NCBI RefSeq assembly: GCF_028289855.1
Contig: NZ_JAQGKZ010000058.1
Coordinates: forward strand, 1 to 64,000
Direction: 5' to 3'
Length of the DNA: 64,000 bases
DNA from: Sphingomonas bacterium
Lineage (GTDB): Bacteria > Pseudomonadota > Alphaproteobacteria > Sphingomonadales > Sphingomonadaceae
In this document: piece by piece, positions 30,449 through 41,352 of the stretch
Numbering within the stretch: position 1 is the first letter of the stretch
Layout of the letters: each line of letters starts with the position of its first letter
Notes under the pieces: generated by a model
Databases searched by the model: none
What the model saw: only the letters and a program-made list of their open reading frames with translations
Told to the model about the DNA's origin: nothing
Position numbers and translations under genes: made by a program

Positions 30449-30570
30449 TCGGTCGGACTCGCTCAAGCGAGGACCGACGGCGCTTTGCCGCGGCGGGTCG
30501 TGGGGATTTGGGATAACAAGAGGCGTGGGCAGAGCCCACGCCGTCGGCCGGGCTTTCAGCCCGCCGGCCG
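30449..30570. repeat. Cluster of intergenic hairpins (terC-rho)
   Basis: TCGGTC-gga-CTCGCT-ca-AGCGAG-GACCGA; CGGC-gcttt-GCCG; GGCGTGGGC-aga-GCCCACGCC; CGGCC-GGGCT-ttc-AGCCC-gcc-GGCCG. Confidence 0.8.
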
Positions 30571-30615
30571 TCCGGTCGCGAGTCCTGAATTAGCTTCGCT
30601 AATCCAGGCCGCTCC

Positions 30616-31872
<1,257 letters not shown>

Positions 31873-32019
31873 TTCGGGCGTGTCCGGGAATATTTTCGGG
31901 GAAGTTCGAGCGTCTGTCTGCGAAGGAACGCGACAATGCCGGAGGAAAGGCGGAAGCGGACCCCGGAAGGGTCACTCGCCGACGGGACTTATGGACGCGA
32001 GCCGGTCAAGTCAAGACGA

Positions 32020-32457
32020 TCAGAACGGTTTGACCACCACGAGAATGACGATCAGCGTCACAAATAAGGCAGGCAGTTCATTGACCAGGCGGAGCTGCTT
32101 CGAGGTCAGTCGCGCATTTCCTACCGCCAGCTTCTTGGCATAGCCGACCATCCAGCCGTGATAACCGGTCATCAGCACGACCAGCAGCAGCTTGCTGTGG
32201 AGCCAGGGCTGATCCCACCAATGCCCGGCCGTGGCGATCGTCAGACCGAACGCCCAGACCAGGATCATCGAGGGCGTCATGATGATGCGGCGCAATTTGC
32301 CCTCGCGCTCGACCCATTTGTCGGCCTCGGGCGTCCCCAGCGATTCCTGGTGATGGACGAGATAGCGCGGCAGCATGAACAGGCCCGCCATCCAGAAGAT
32401 CACGAAGATGACGTGCGCCGCCTTCAGCCACAGATAGATCGAGGCGAGGAAGTCCAT
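32020..32457 (-). CDS. hemJ: Protoporphyrinogen oxidase HemJ (CopD-like)
   Basis: LWLKAAHVIFVIFWMAGLFMLPRYLVHH, WLHSKLLLVVLMTGYHG, LRLVNELPALFVTLIVILVVVKPF. Confidence 0.9.
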   Translation of the reverse strand: MDFLASIYLWLKAAHVIFVIFWMAGLFMLPRYLVHHQESLGTPEADKWVEREGKLRRIIMTPSMILVWAFGLTIATAGHWWDQPWLHSKLLLVVLMTGYHGWMVGYAKKLAVGNARLTSKQLRLVNELPALFVTLIVILVVVKPF

Positions 32458-32829
32458 CCTTGGTCCCTTACGATAGTCAGCCGATATGCCCGATCGGGGC
32501 GACCGACACGGCTTTCCCGCAAATCGGGCCGGGTTCAAGAGTCATATAGAATATATAGAAAAAGGTTGTTGAAGCTGTTGGCGCGTGGATGCCGGGGTTT
32601 ACGCAGCTGTCCCATAACCGCCCACAGCTTGACCGCAGCTACTCCACGCAAACCCGCCGATTCGCCGCTGCCGTCCCCGTTTTTCACAGGCTGTGCGGGG
32701 AACGATTGACTGTTGGCGGGGCTGTGGACAGCGGGGCCGCTTTTCCACGGCGCAGCATCGCTTGGCGGCGTCGGCGGGTTGCGCTAGCGGTTTTGCCGAT
32801 GTTGCCCACAGGGTTCGGCTCGCGCTGAT
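32458..32829. other. Candidate chromosomal replication origin (oriC)
   Basis: AT-rich tract 32541-32570; perfect TTWTNCACA box TTTTTCACA 32680-32688; near-match boxes 32723-32731 (rc CTGTCCACA), 32741-32749 (TTTTCCACG), 32802-32810 (TTGCCCACA); gene context hemJ/rho/mnmEG/parAB on one side and ppsR-maf-aroE-coaE-dnaQ on the other. Confidence 0.75.
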
Positions 32830-33642
32830 ATGCGTTTGCATCTGCACCTCCTCTCCGACTCGACCGGCGAGACGCTGGAGAATATCGCCAAGGCGGCGCT
32901 CGCGCAGTTCGACGATGTCGAGACGATCCGCCATTTCTGGCCGATGGTGCGTAGCGAAGCCCATCTCGAGCGGATCCTGCAGGAGATCACGCACAATCCG
33001 GGGCTCGTGCTGTTCACCCTGGTGTCGAGCGAGATGCGGCGGTCGCTCGAGACGCGGTGCCGCGCGCTCGGCCTGCCCGCCGTCGCGCCGCTCGACCCGG
33101 TCAACGACGCGCTCACGAACCTGCTCGGGCAGCAGGCCAAAGCGCGCCCCGGACGCCAGCATGTCTTGGATGCGGCCTATTTCCAGCGAGTCGATGCCAT
33201 CCAGTTCACGATCGCGCATGACGACGGGGTCAATTGGGAGAATTGGGAGGAAGCCGACATCGTTCTAGCCGGCGTGTCGCGCACGTCGAAGACGCCGACG
33301 TCGATCTATTTGGCCAATCGCGGGTTCAAGACCGCCAACATCCCGATCGTGCCCGAATCGCCGCCGCCCGCAAAGCTGTTCGAACTGAAAAACCCGCTGG
33401 TCGTCGGGCTGACCACCAGCGCCGACCGCTTGATCCAGGTGCGGCGCAACCGGTTGCTGTCGCTCAACCAGAACCCCGAAACCGCCTATGTCGATCAGGA
33501 AGCGGTGACGCGCGAAGTCGCCTATGCGCGCCGGATGTTCGCCGACAACGACTGGCCGGTGATCGACGTCACCCGGCGATCGATCGAGGAAACCGCGGCG
33601 GCGATCATCGGCATGGTCAACGACCGGACCGGTGATCAATGA
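32830..33642 (+). CDS. ppsR: Pyruvate, phosphate dikinase/PEP synthase regulatory protein (kinase/pyrophosphorylase)
   Basis: LHLLSDSTGETLENIAKAAL, LAGVSRTSKTPTSIYLANRG, SLNQNPETAYVDQEAV. Confidence 0.95.
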   Translation: MRLHLHLLSDSTGETLENIAKAALAQFDDVETIRHFWPMVRSEAHLERILQEITHNPGLVLFTLVSSEMRRSLETRCRALGLPAVAPLDPVNDALTNLLGQQAKARPGRQHVLDAAYFQRVDAIQFTIAHDDGVNWENWEEADIVLAGVSRTSKTPTSIYLANRGFKTANIPIVPESPPPAKLFELKNPLVVGLTTSADRLIQVRRNRLLSLNQNPETAYVDQEAVTREVAYARRMFADNDWPVIDVTRRSIEETAAAIIGMVNDRTGDQ

Positions 33643-34229
33643 CGCTGATTCTCGCCTCCCAAAGCGCCTCGCGTCGGGCGATGCTCGACGCGGCGGGCGT
33701 CGCGTATACCGCGCAACCCGCGTGGGTCGATGAGGATGGCGTCAAGGCGGCGATGGTCGGGCAATTGCCGCGCGATATCGCCGACGCGCTCGCCGAACTA
33801 AAGGCGATCAAGGTGTCGCAGGCACATCCAGCTGCACTGGTATTGGGCAGCGACTCGCTCGTTGCGCTCGCTGACGGGACATTACTCGACAAACCGGTGA
33901 GCCGGGAGGATGCCGCCGATCATTTGCGCGCGATGGCGGGCGGTACGCACGATTTGTGGAGCGCGGCGGTCATCGCCGAGGCTGGGCGCCCGGTATGGCG
34001 GCATGTCGAGCGCGCGCGGCTGGTAGTGCGGGCGCTGTCCGAGGATTTCATCGGATCGTATCTTGATGCCGAATGGCCCGCGATTGCCGGTTGCGTCGGT
34101 TGCTTCCGGATCGAGGGGCCGGGGGTGCAATTGTTCAGCAAAATCGACGGCAGCCACTTCACCGTGCTCGGCATGCCGCTGCTTCCGGTGCTCGATTATC
34201 TGCGGGTGCGCGGGGAGTTGGCGTCATGA
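33639..34229 (+). CDS. maf: Maf-like nucleoside triphosphate pyrophosphatase
   Basis: LILASQSASRRAMLDAAGV, LGSDSLV, Maf-family length and context. Confidence 0.92.
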   Translation: MTLILASQSASRRAMLDAAGVAYTAQPAWVDEDGVKAAMVGQLPRDIADALAELKAIKVSQAHPAALVLGSDSLVALADGTLLDKPVSREDAADHLRAMAGGTHDLWSAAVIAEAGRPVWRHVERARLVVRALSEDFIGSYLDAEWPAIAGCVGCFRIEGPGVQLFSKIDGSHFTVLGMPLLPVLDYLRVRGELAS

Positions 34230-35029
34230 AATATGCGGAAGTGATCGGCGATCCGATCGCGCACTCGAAATCACCGGTGATCCACGGTTTCTGGCTCGAC
34301 GCGTTGGGGATCGCTGCCGAGTATCGCGCGACGCATGTCGTGGCCGAGGGGCTGGCCGACTATTTCAGCGAGCGCCGCGCCGATCCCGATTGGCTGGGGT
34401 GCAACGTCACCATCCCGCACAAACTGGCGGCGCTCGATTTCGTTGAGGATCGCGGCGATGTGCGGTCGTCGATCGGCGCGATCAACACCGTGTTTCGCGA
34501 TTCGGGCGCGCTGATCGGCACCAATACCGACGCCGCGGGCTTCTATGCGCCGATTTCGGGGATGGAGCTCGCCGGCGAGCCGGTCTTGGTGATCGGCGCT
34601 GGCGGCGCGGCACGCGCCATCCTGTTCGCGCTGGCGCGGGTCGGGGTCGGACGCGTGACATTGCTCAACCGCAATCCGTTGAAGGGCGCGGCGTTGCTCG
34701 CCAGCTTCGGGCTCAAGGGCGACGCGTTGAAGCTCGATGCGCCGATCCCGCCTGCGGCGCTGTTGGTCAACGCTACCTCGCTCGGCATGACCGGCCAGCC
34801 ACCGTTCGACCTCGATCTGTCGCCGCTGCCCGACGAGGCGGTGGTCTACGATATCGTCTATGCACCGCTCGAAACCGGCTTGCTGAAGGCGGCGCGGTCG
34901 CGGGATCTCGCGACGGTCGACGGCTTGGAGATGCTGATCGGCCAGGCCGCCCTGGCGTTCGAACTGTTCTTCGGTGCCGCGCCGCCGCGCGAGCGCGACG
35001 ACGACCTGCGCGACTTGCTCACGAAATGA
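34226..35029 (+). CDS. aroE: Shikimate dehydrogenase
   Basis: VIGDPIAHSKSPVIHGFWL, GCNVTIPHKLAAL, VIGAGGAARAILFAL. Confidence 0.95.
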   Translation: MKYAEVIGDPIAHSKSPVIHGFWLDALGIAAEYRATHVVAEGLADYFSERRADPDWLGCNVTIPHKLAALDFVEDRGDVRSSIGAINTVFRDSGALIGTNTDAAGFYAPISGMELAGEPVLVIGAGGAARAILFALARVGVGRVTLLNRNPLKGAALLASFGLKGDALKLDAPIPPAALLVNATSLGMTGQPPFDLDLSPLPDEAVVYDIVYAPLETGLLKAARSRDLATVDGLEMLIGQAALAFELFFGAAPPRERDDDLRDLLTK

Positions 35030-35619
35030 AGACGATCGGCCTCACCGGATCGATCGGCATGGGCAAGTCGACCGTCGCAAAGATGTTCGAGGACGAAGGC
35101 GTCGCCGTGTTCGATTCGGATGCGGCGGTGCGCGCGTTGCAGGGACCGGCGGGACGCCTGGTCGGCGCTATCGAGACGGCATTTCCTGGCACTACCGGAC
35201 CCGGCGGCGTCGATCGTGCCGCGTTGGGCGCGCGCGTATTCGGCAACCCTGACGACCTCAAGCGGCTAGAGGCGATCGTGCATCCCGCGGTCGGCGAGGA
35301 ACGCGCCGTTTTTCTGGCACGGCATGCCAACGACGCGATGGTGGTGTTCGACGTGCCCCTGCTGTTCGAAACCGGCGGCGACCGCGCCGTCGATGTGACC
35401 GTCGTTGTTTCGGCCGCCGCCGCCGTCCAGGCCGAACGCGTCCTCGCGCGGCCGGGCATGACACAGGAACGCCTGACCGACATCCTCACCCGCCAAACGC
35501 CGGATGCCGAAAAGCGCGCGCGTGCCGACTATGTGATACCGACCGATTGCCCGATGGAGCAAACCCACGCCTCCGTGCGTCATGTCATCGCTTGCGTGTC
35601 GGCGAGCCAAGACCGATAA
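35026..35619 (+). CDS. coaE: Dephospho-CoA kinase
   Basis: IGLTGSIGMGKSTVAKMF P-loop, VFDSDAAVR, VVFDVPLLFETG. Confidence 0.95.
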   Translation: MKTIGLTGSIGMGKSTVAKMFEDEGVAVFDSDAAVRALQGPAGRLVGAIETAFPGTTGPGGVDRAALGARVFGNPDDLKRLEAIVHPAVGEERAVFLARHANDAMVVFDVPLLFETGGDRAVDVTVVVSAAAAVQAERVLARPGMTQERLTDILTRQTPDAEKRARADYVIPTDCPMEQTHASVRHVIACVSASQDR

Positions 35620-35627
35620 CGGGATCA

Positions 35628-36320
35628 ATGCGCGAGATCATTTTCGATACCGAGACGACCGGCCTGTCCTTTACCGCAGGCGACCGTATGGTCGAAATCG
35701 GCTGTGTCGAGATGATCAACCGGGTCGAGACCGGGCGCACGTATCACGCGTATTTTCATCCTGAGCGCCCGATGCCGGCCGAAGCGCAGCGCATCCATGG
35801 GCTGTCGGATGCCTTCTTATCGGACAAACCCAAGTTCCACGAAAAGGTCGAGGACCTGCTCGAATTTCTCGGCGATGCGATGCTCGTCGCGCACAATGCG
35901 AGCTTCGACTTCGGCTTCCTCAACGGCGAATTGAAGAAATTGGGACGGGAGATCATCGCGCTCGACCGGATGATCGACACCGTCGCGATGGCGCGCCAGC
36001 GCCACCCAGGCGCCAAGCATTCCCTTGACGCGTTGTGCACGCGCTACGGCATCGATCGTAGCCACCGCGTGCTCCACGGCGCGTTGCTCGACGCGCAATT
36101 GCTGTGTCAGGTCTATGTCGAGCTCACCGGCGGGCGCCAAATCGGCCTGACTCTGGTCAGCGACGAAGAAATCGCGGTTCCGATCCTCGACGAGGATCCG
36201 CGCGCGGCGCAGCCGCGGCCGATGCGGCTGTTTCATGCCAATGACGACGAACTGGCGCGGCATGCCGCCTTTATCGCAAAGCTGAAGAACCCGCTTTGGG
36301 GGGCCGACGCGTCCGGTTGA
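35628..36320 (+). CDS. dnaQ: DNA polymerase III subunit epsilon
   Basis: IIFDTETTGLSFTAGDRMVEIG, VAHNASFDFGFLN, HSLDALCTRYGID. Confidence 0.95.
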   Translation: MREIIFDTETTGLSFTAGDRMVEIGCVEMINRVETGRTYHAYFHPERPMPAEAQRIHGLSDAFLSDKPKFHEKVEDLLEFLGDAMLVAHNASFDFGFLNGELKKLGREIIALDRMIDTVAMARQRHPGAKHSLDALCTRYGIDRSHRVLHGALLDAQLLCQVYVELTGGRQIGLTLVSDEEIAVPILDEDPRAAQPRPMRLFHANDDELARHAAFIAKLKNPLWGADASG

Positions 36321-36375
36321 CGCGTGTGCATGGCCGAGCGTAGCAGCGCCGGCCCGGCCAGAATGGAGAATGAAG

Positions 36376-36969
36376 ATGGAAATCCGCGTATCGGGCCACC
36401 AGGTCGAAACCGGCGACGCGTTGAAAACCCAGGTCCAGACTCGTCTCCAGGGAATCGCCGACAAATATTTCGCCCGCGCGATCTCCGCGCAGGTGACCTT
36501 CGGCAAGGGACCGCATGACGCGGGATTCACCTGCGATGTCGTCGCACACGTGATGCAAGGGCTGGTGCTCAAGGCGCGCAACGACGGCTATGATGCGCAT
36601 GGTGCGTTTGACGGCGCCGCCGACAAGATCGAAAAACAGCTACGCCGCTACATGCGCCGGCTGAAGGATCGCAAGGCCGTCGCCACCGCCGTCACGGCGG
36701 CCGATGGCGATGCCGCGAATGGGTACGACAATGCCGGCTATACCCTGTTCCAGGAACCGACCGAAGACGAGCCCGCCGATGCCCCGCTGATCATCGCCGA
36801 AACGCGCGTCGACGTGCCCGACGCCAGCGTGTCGGACGCGGTGATGATGCTCGATCTGCGCAACACCCAGGCGCTGATGTTCCGCAATTCGGGGACCGGT
36901 GCGTACAACATGGTCTATCGCCGCGGTGACGGCACGATCGGCTGGGTCGAGCCGCACCGCGCGAACTGA
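36376..36969 (+). CDS. hpf: Ribosome hibernation-promoting factor (long form)
   Basis: MEIRVSGHQVETGDALKTQVQ..., C-terminal SVSDAVMMLDLRNTQALMFRNSGTGAYNMVYRRGDGTIGWVEP. Confidence 0.93.
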   Translation: MEIRVSGHQVETGDALKTQVQTRLQGIADKYFARAISAQVTFGKGPHDAGFTCDVVAHVMQGLVLKARNDGYDAHGAFDGAADKIEKQLRRYMRRLKDRKAVATAVTAADGDAANGYDNAGYTLFQEPTEDEPADAPLIIAETRVDVPDASVSDAVMMLDLRNTQALMFRNSGTGAYNMVYRRGDGTIGWVEPHRAN

Positions 36970-36979
36970 CGGACTGGAC

Positions 36980-37450
36980 ATGACCAACGATCTGTCGGAC
37001 CTGATCAGGCCCGAGGGCATTGCTGAAGGGCTGGCGGTGGTGAGCAAGAAGGCGCTGTTCCAACAGCTCGGTCAGCTTGCCGCCGCGGCCTATGGCATGG
37101 ATGCCAAGGCCGCGGCCGACGGGCTGGCGGTGCGCGAAAAGCTCGGGTCGACCGGGTTCGGCGGCGGCGTCGCGATCCCGCATGCGCGACTGATCGGGAT
37201 CGACGCGATTTGCGGTGTCATCGTCACGCTCGCCAAACCGATCGATGTCGATGCGGTCGATGAACTGCCGGTCGACCTGGTGGTGGCCTTGTTTTCACCG
37301 CCTGACGCGGGCGCTGACCATTTGAAGGCGTTGGCGCGGGTGTCGCGCGCGCTGCGTGACGCGAAATTCGTCGCCAAGTTGCGCGGATCGGGGTCGAAGG
37401 ACGCGATGTACGCACTGCTCGCTCCCGATGAGGCGCGCGATGCCGCCTGA
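36980..37450 (+). CDS. ptsN: PTS IIA-like nitrogen regulatory protein
   Basis: LGSTGFGGGVAIPHARLIGI active-site motif; downstream of hpf. Confidence 0.93.
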   Translation: MTNDLSDLIRPEGIAEGLAVVSKKALFQQLGQLAAAAYGMDAKAAADGLAVREKLGSTGFGGGVAIPHARLIGIDAICGVIVTLAKPIDVDAVDELPVDLVVALFSPPDAGADHLKALARVSRALRDAKFVAKLRGSGSKDAMYALLAPDEARDAA

Positions 37451-37892
37451 CGCCGGCGCGGCCGCGCACTTTCGCGCGCTCGAATCGCTTTATGCCGCCG
37501 CGCCGATCAACGGATTGTTCGAATCGCGGCTGGAGATCGTCGAAAGCGGGGTCGCGCGGATCGCGTTCTCGATCGAGCCGCGCCATTATCACGCCGGCGA
37601 TGCGGCGCACGGAACGAGCTATTTCAAGATGCTCGACGATGCGGCGTTTTATGCGTGCAACAGCCTGGTCACCGACCGATTCCTGCTGACCACCGCGTTC
37701 AACCTGCTGTTCACGCGGCCATTGAAGGCGGGGCCGGTGGTCGCCGAAGGACGCTGGGTAAGCGGTCAGCGCCGCGTGTTCGTCGGCGAAGCGCGGCTGA
37801 TCGATTCGGATGGCGAGGAAGCGGCGCGGGGCACCGGCACGTTCATGCGCTCGTCGATCCCGCTTGCCGGCTTGCCGGGTTACGGCAGCTGA
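37440..37892 (+). CDS. PaaI-family thioesterase
   Basis: Hotdog-fold pattern HYHAGDAAHGTSYFKMLDDAAFYACNSL. Confidence 0.8.
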   Translation: MPPDAGAAAHFRALESLYAAAPINGLFESRLEIVESGVARIAFSIEPRHYHAGDAAHGTSYFKMLDDAAFYACNSLVTDRFLLTTAFNLLFTRPLKAGPVVAEGRWVSGQRRVFVGEARLIDSDGEEAARGTGTFMRSSIPLAGLPGYGS

Positions 37893-38224
37893 CCGCGCGG
37901 CTGGCGAGCGGCGTGCTGGTCAACGCGTTGGTGCGGCGCGCCAACCGCGAAGGCGGGTTCGCGACGGTGCTAGCCAAGGGTGATGCGACTGCGGGCGCGA
38001 TCCTGATTATCGCGCAGGATCGTGGCGAACATGCACGAGCCTATGAGCGCGGGGTCGGCGCAAAAGGCGACACCGAACTGCTCCCGGTCGGCCCCGAGGG
38101 GGTTTCTCAGGAAGTCACCGACTACTGGATACGGCGTCGCCGTAACGATCCAGATCTATGGGTGGTGGAGGTGGATATCGCAGCGGCAGAACGATTCGTC
38201 GCTGAAACGATCCTCGACGGTTGA
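37889..38224 (+). CDS. DUF1491-like protein (CTG or GTG start)
   Basis: VNALVRRANREGGFATVLAKGDATAGAILII...PDLWVVEVD; no ATG available, CTG 37889 overlaps the upstream TGA or GTG at 37913. Confidence 0.75.
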   Translation: MTARLASGVLVNALVRRANREGGFATVLAKGDATAGAILIIAQDRGEHARAYERGVGAKGDTELLPVGPEGVSQEVTDYWIRRRRNDPDLWVVEVDIAAAERFVAETILDG

Positions 38225-38385
38225 CTTGCTGCACCGCACAATCCACAGGCAGCATCAATATCATGCGCGTTGTGCTGTGACGGGGTGCGATCCCTAACGG
38301 TTACGCAGTCGGGTGGTAGTCCGGACGGTCCCTTTTTCCTGCGACCGCATTATTTCCGCGCTCCAACCGCACTTTAGTCAGTTGA

Positions 38386-39051
38386 ATGTCGGTTTTCTCT
38401 CGCGCCGCGGGTCCCGTGGCGATTTCTGCTACACTTTTCGCGCTGCTCGGCATGAGCAGCCCGAGCAAGGCTTGGGATGTTGCGCGTGCACCGGTCGACA
38501 CCGTTACCACCGCTGTCCTTCCCGCTATTAACACACCGGGCACCGTCCCGGTTCCCAATTCCCCTCTGAAGCCGGCGACCGATCCGACTCCCGACGAGGT
38601 GTCGATCGCAAAGGCGCCACCGCCTGCCGTTGGTCTCTCCTACGCGAGCCTCGCTGCCGCTGTCGCGGCGCAGGACACGCCGCGTGAGATGGATTCCGAA
38701 CTGTCGTGCCTCGCAGGCGCAGTCTATTTCGAATCGAAGGGCGAGCCGCTGTCGGGCCAGCTCGCGGTCGCCAACGTGATCATCAACCGCACGACATCGG
38801 GGCGTTTCCCGACATCGATCTGCTCGGTGGTCAAGCAGCCGGGGCAATTCTCGTTCGTGCGCGGCGGCCGGATCCCGGCGGTCGGAGCGAACGCGCAATA
38901 TCGCACGGCGACGGCGATCGCGAAGATCGCGCTGGCCGATGCCTGGGCCGATCCCGCGCCCAAGGCGCTCTATTTCCACGCCCGCCGCGTCTCGCCAAAT
39001 TGGGGCAAGGCGCGCGTCGCGATGATCGGCAATCATATCTTCTTCCGCTGA
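38386..39051 (+). CDS. Cell wall hydrolase (SleB-like)
   Basis: CLAGAVYFESKGEPLSGQLAVANVIINRTTSGRFPTSICSVVKQPGQFSF. Confidence 0.93.
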   Translation: MSVFSRAAGPVAISATLFALLGMSSPSKAWDVARAPVDTVTTAVLPAINTPGTVPVPNSPLKPATDPTPDEVSIAKAPPPAVGLSYASLAAAVAAQDTPREMDSELSCLAGAVYFESKGEPLSGQLAVANVIINRTTSGRFPTSICSVVKQPGQFSFVRGGRIPAVGANAQYRTATAIAKIALADAWADPAPKALYFHARRVSPNWGKARVAMIGNHIFFR

Positions 39052-39092
39052 TCGGACTTTCCAGCGTTCGCCTAATGTTCTAAAGCGGGGAG

Positions 39093-39596
39093 ATGCTCGA
39101 TGCGTCTCCCCGCTGCCCCCCGATCGGTGACGAGGCGCTGTGCGCGGCGGATGTTGCGCGCGGCGTCATTCGCATGCTCGCGCGGCACGATCTGGCGGCG
39201 ATGACCGAGGTGGCGTTGGACGGCGGTCGCCGCGCCGACATCATGGCGATCGACGGACGTGGCCAGATCGTCATCGTCGAGATCAAGGTGTCGCGCGCCG
39301 ATCTGCTCGGCGATGGCAAATGGTTCGATTATCTCGATCATTGCGACCGTTTCTTCTGGGCGGTGCCGGCGGGGTTCGACCACGCGCCGTTGCACGGCGA
39401 GGCATTCCTGCCCGAGCGATCCGGCGTGATCATCGCCGATCGCTACGATGCGGCGATCCTGCGCGAAGCGGCGACACATCCTTTGAGCACCGCCGGGCGC
39501 AAAAAGTGTACATTGGCGTTTGCCAGGCGAGCGGCACGGCGCGCGAGCGGGCTGGCCGATCCCGAATTGGGGTTCCTGCTCAACGCGTCCGAATAG
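39093..39596 (+). CDS. MmcB-family DNA repair protein
   Basis: ADIMAIDGRGQIVIVEIKVSRADLLGDGKWFDYLDHCDRFFWAVP. Confidence 0.88.
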   Translation: MLDASPRCPPIGDEALCAADVARGVIRMLARHDLAAMTEVALDGGRRADIMAIDGRGQIVIVEIKVSRADLLGDGKWFDYLDHCDRFFWAVPAGFDHAPLHGEAFLPERSGVIIADRYDAAILREAATHPLSTAGRKKCTLAFARRAARRASGLADPELGFLLNASE

Positions 39597-39685
39597 CGCC
39601 ACGCCGTCAGACGAGACCAGCCATGCCGGTCCCGCTGCCCGCCGTGGCGTCTCGCGGACTGCTTGGGCAATCCGCGTGCGCCCGC

Positions 39686-41260
39686 TCAGTGCCGGAAGTG
39701 CCGCATCCCGGTGAAGATCATCGCCAGTCCCGCCTCGTCCGCCGCGGCGATCACCTCGTCGTCGCGGATCGATCCGCCCGGTTGGATCACGGCGGTGGCA
39801 CCGGCCTCGACGGCCGCTAGCAATCCATCAGCAAACGGAAAAAACGCATCGGAGGCGACCGCCGAGCCAGTCGTACGCGCCTCGCCCCAGCCAGCCTTGT
39901 CGGCAGCGTCCTTGGCCTTCCATGCTGCGATCCGCGCTGATTCGAGCCGGTTCATCTGCCCCGCGCCGATCCCGGCGGTGGCGCCGTCCCTGGCATAGAC
40001 GATCGCGTTCGACTTGATGTGCTTGGCCACAGTCCACGCGAAGCGGCAATCGGCCATTTCCTGCGACGTCGGCTGACGTTTGGTCACGACCCGCAAAGCA
40101 TTTTCATCGATCGAGCCATTGTCGCGCGACTGGATGAGCCAGCCACCAGCGATCGATTTGGCAGCGAGGCCGGACCTGCGCGGATCGGGCAGTTCGCCGG
40201 TCAGCAGCAAGCGCAAATTCTTCTTGGCCGCGAACAAGGCGACGGCCTCGGCATCGGCGTCGGGCGCGACGACCACTTCGGTGAAGATGCCGGTGATCGC
40301 CTGCGCCGTGGCGGCGTCGAGCGGTCGGTTGACCGCGATGACCCCGCCGAATGCCGATACCGTGTCGCATGCGAACGCCGCTTCATATGCTTCGGCCAGC
40401 GTTCGCGCGGTTGCGACCCCACACGGATTGGCGTGCTTGACGATGACGCAGGTCGGATCGGCGGTTCGAAACTCGGCGATCAGCTCGAGCGCGGCGTCGG
40501 CGTCGTTGAGGTTGTTGTAGCTGAGCGCCTTGCCCTGCACTTGGCGCGCTTGGCCGATCCCGCGCGTGGCTGGGCCGGTCGCGGCGTAGAACGCGGCGGC
40601 CTGGTGCGGGTTTTCGCCGTAGCGCAATTCGTCGCCCGACCGGTTGAGGATCAACGGCAAGGTCTGTGGGAAGCGCTCGCCCTGGTCGGCGAAGGCGAAC
40701 CAGCTCGCAATCATCGAATCGTAGGTCGCCGTGGCGGCGAATGCCTTGGCGGCGAGCTTCTTGCGCTCATCCAGCGTGGTTTCGCCGCGCGCAATGGCGT
40801 CATAATCGGCCGGATCGGTGACGATCGCGACGAAAGCGTGGTTCTTGGCCGCCGATCGCACCATCGACGGGCCGCCGATATCGATATTTTCGATGATCTC
40901 GTTGCGCTCCGCGCCTTTCGCGACGGTCGCGGCGAATGGGTAGAGGTTGACCACGACCAAATCGATGGCGCCGATGCCGTGGTTCTCCATCGCCGCGGCA
41001 TGCGCGGGATCGTCGCGCACCGCGAGCAATCCGCCATGGACCATCGGGTGGAGCGTCTTGACTCGCCCGTCCATCATTTCGGGAAAGCCGGTCAGGTCGG
41101 ACACGTCGCGGACCGTCAGCCCAGCATCGCGCAGCGCGGTCGCGGTGCCGCCGGTGGAGACCAGTTCGACACCCTTCGCCGCGAGCGCGGCGGCCAGGTC
41201 GACAATCCCGGTCTTATCGGACACCGAGAGCAATGCCCGCTCGATACGAATTGGATCCAT
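39686..41260 (-). CDS. purH: Bifunctional AICAR formyltransferase/IMP cyclohydrolase
   Basis: [55 protein letters not shown]. Confidence 0.98.
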   Translation of the reverse strand: MDPIRIERALLSVSDKTGIVDLAAALAAKGVELVSTGGTATALRDAGLTVRDVSDLTGFPEMMDGRVKTLHPMVHGGLLAVRDDPAHAAAMENHGIGAIDLVVVNLYPFAATVAKGAERNEIIENIDIGGPSMVRSAAKNHAFVAIVTDPADYDAIARGETTLDERKKLAAKAFAATATYDSMIASWFAFADQGERFPQTLPLILNRSGDELRYGENPHQAAAFYAATGPATRGIGQARQVQGKALSYNNLNDADAALELIAEFRTADPTCVIVKHANPCGVATARTLAEAYEAAFACDTVSAFGGVIAVNRPLDAATAQAITGIFTEVVVAPDADAEAVALFAAKKNLRLLLTGELPDPRRSGLAAKSIAGGWLIQSRDNGSIDENALRVVTKRQPTSQEMADCRFAWTVAKHIKSNAIVYARDGATAGIGAGQMNRLESARIAAWKAKDAADKAGWGEARTTGSAVASDAFFPFADGLLAAVEAGATAVIQPGGSIRDDEVIAAADEAGLAMIFTGMRHFRH

Positions 41261-41352
41261 GCCGGCGCCTTCCATGAAATCGGGGCCCGGTGGCAAGGGG
41301 CTAATTCGCCGCCGGCATATTATCGCCGCAGCGATCCGCGATCGTCACCGTA

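Noticed and set aside
30399-30615. yybP-ykoY Mn2+ riboswitch upstream of terC
   Set aside because: TerC genes often carry it, but the core conserved sequence was not recognisable in the minus-strand leader; only simple hairpins were seen.
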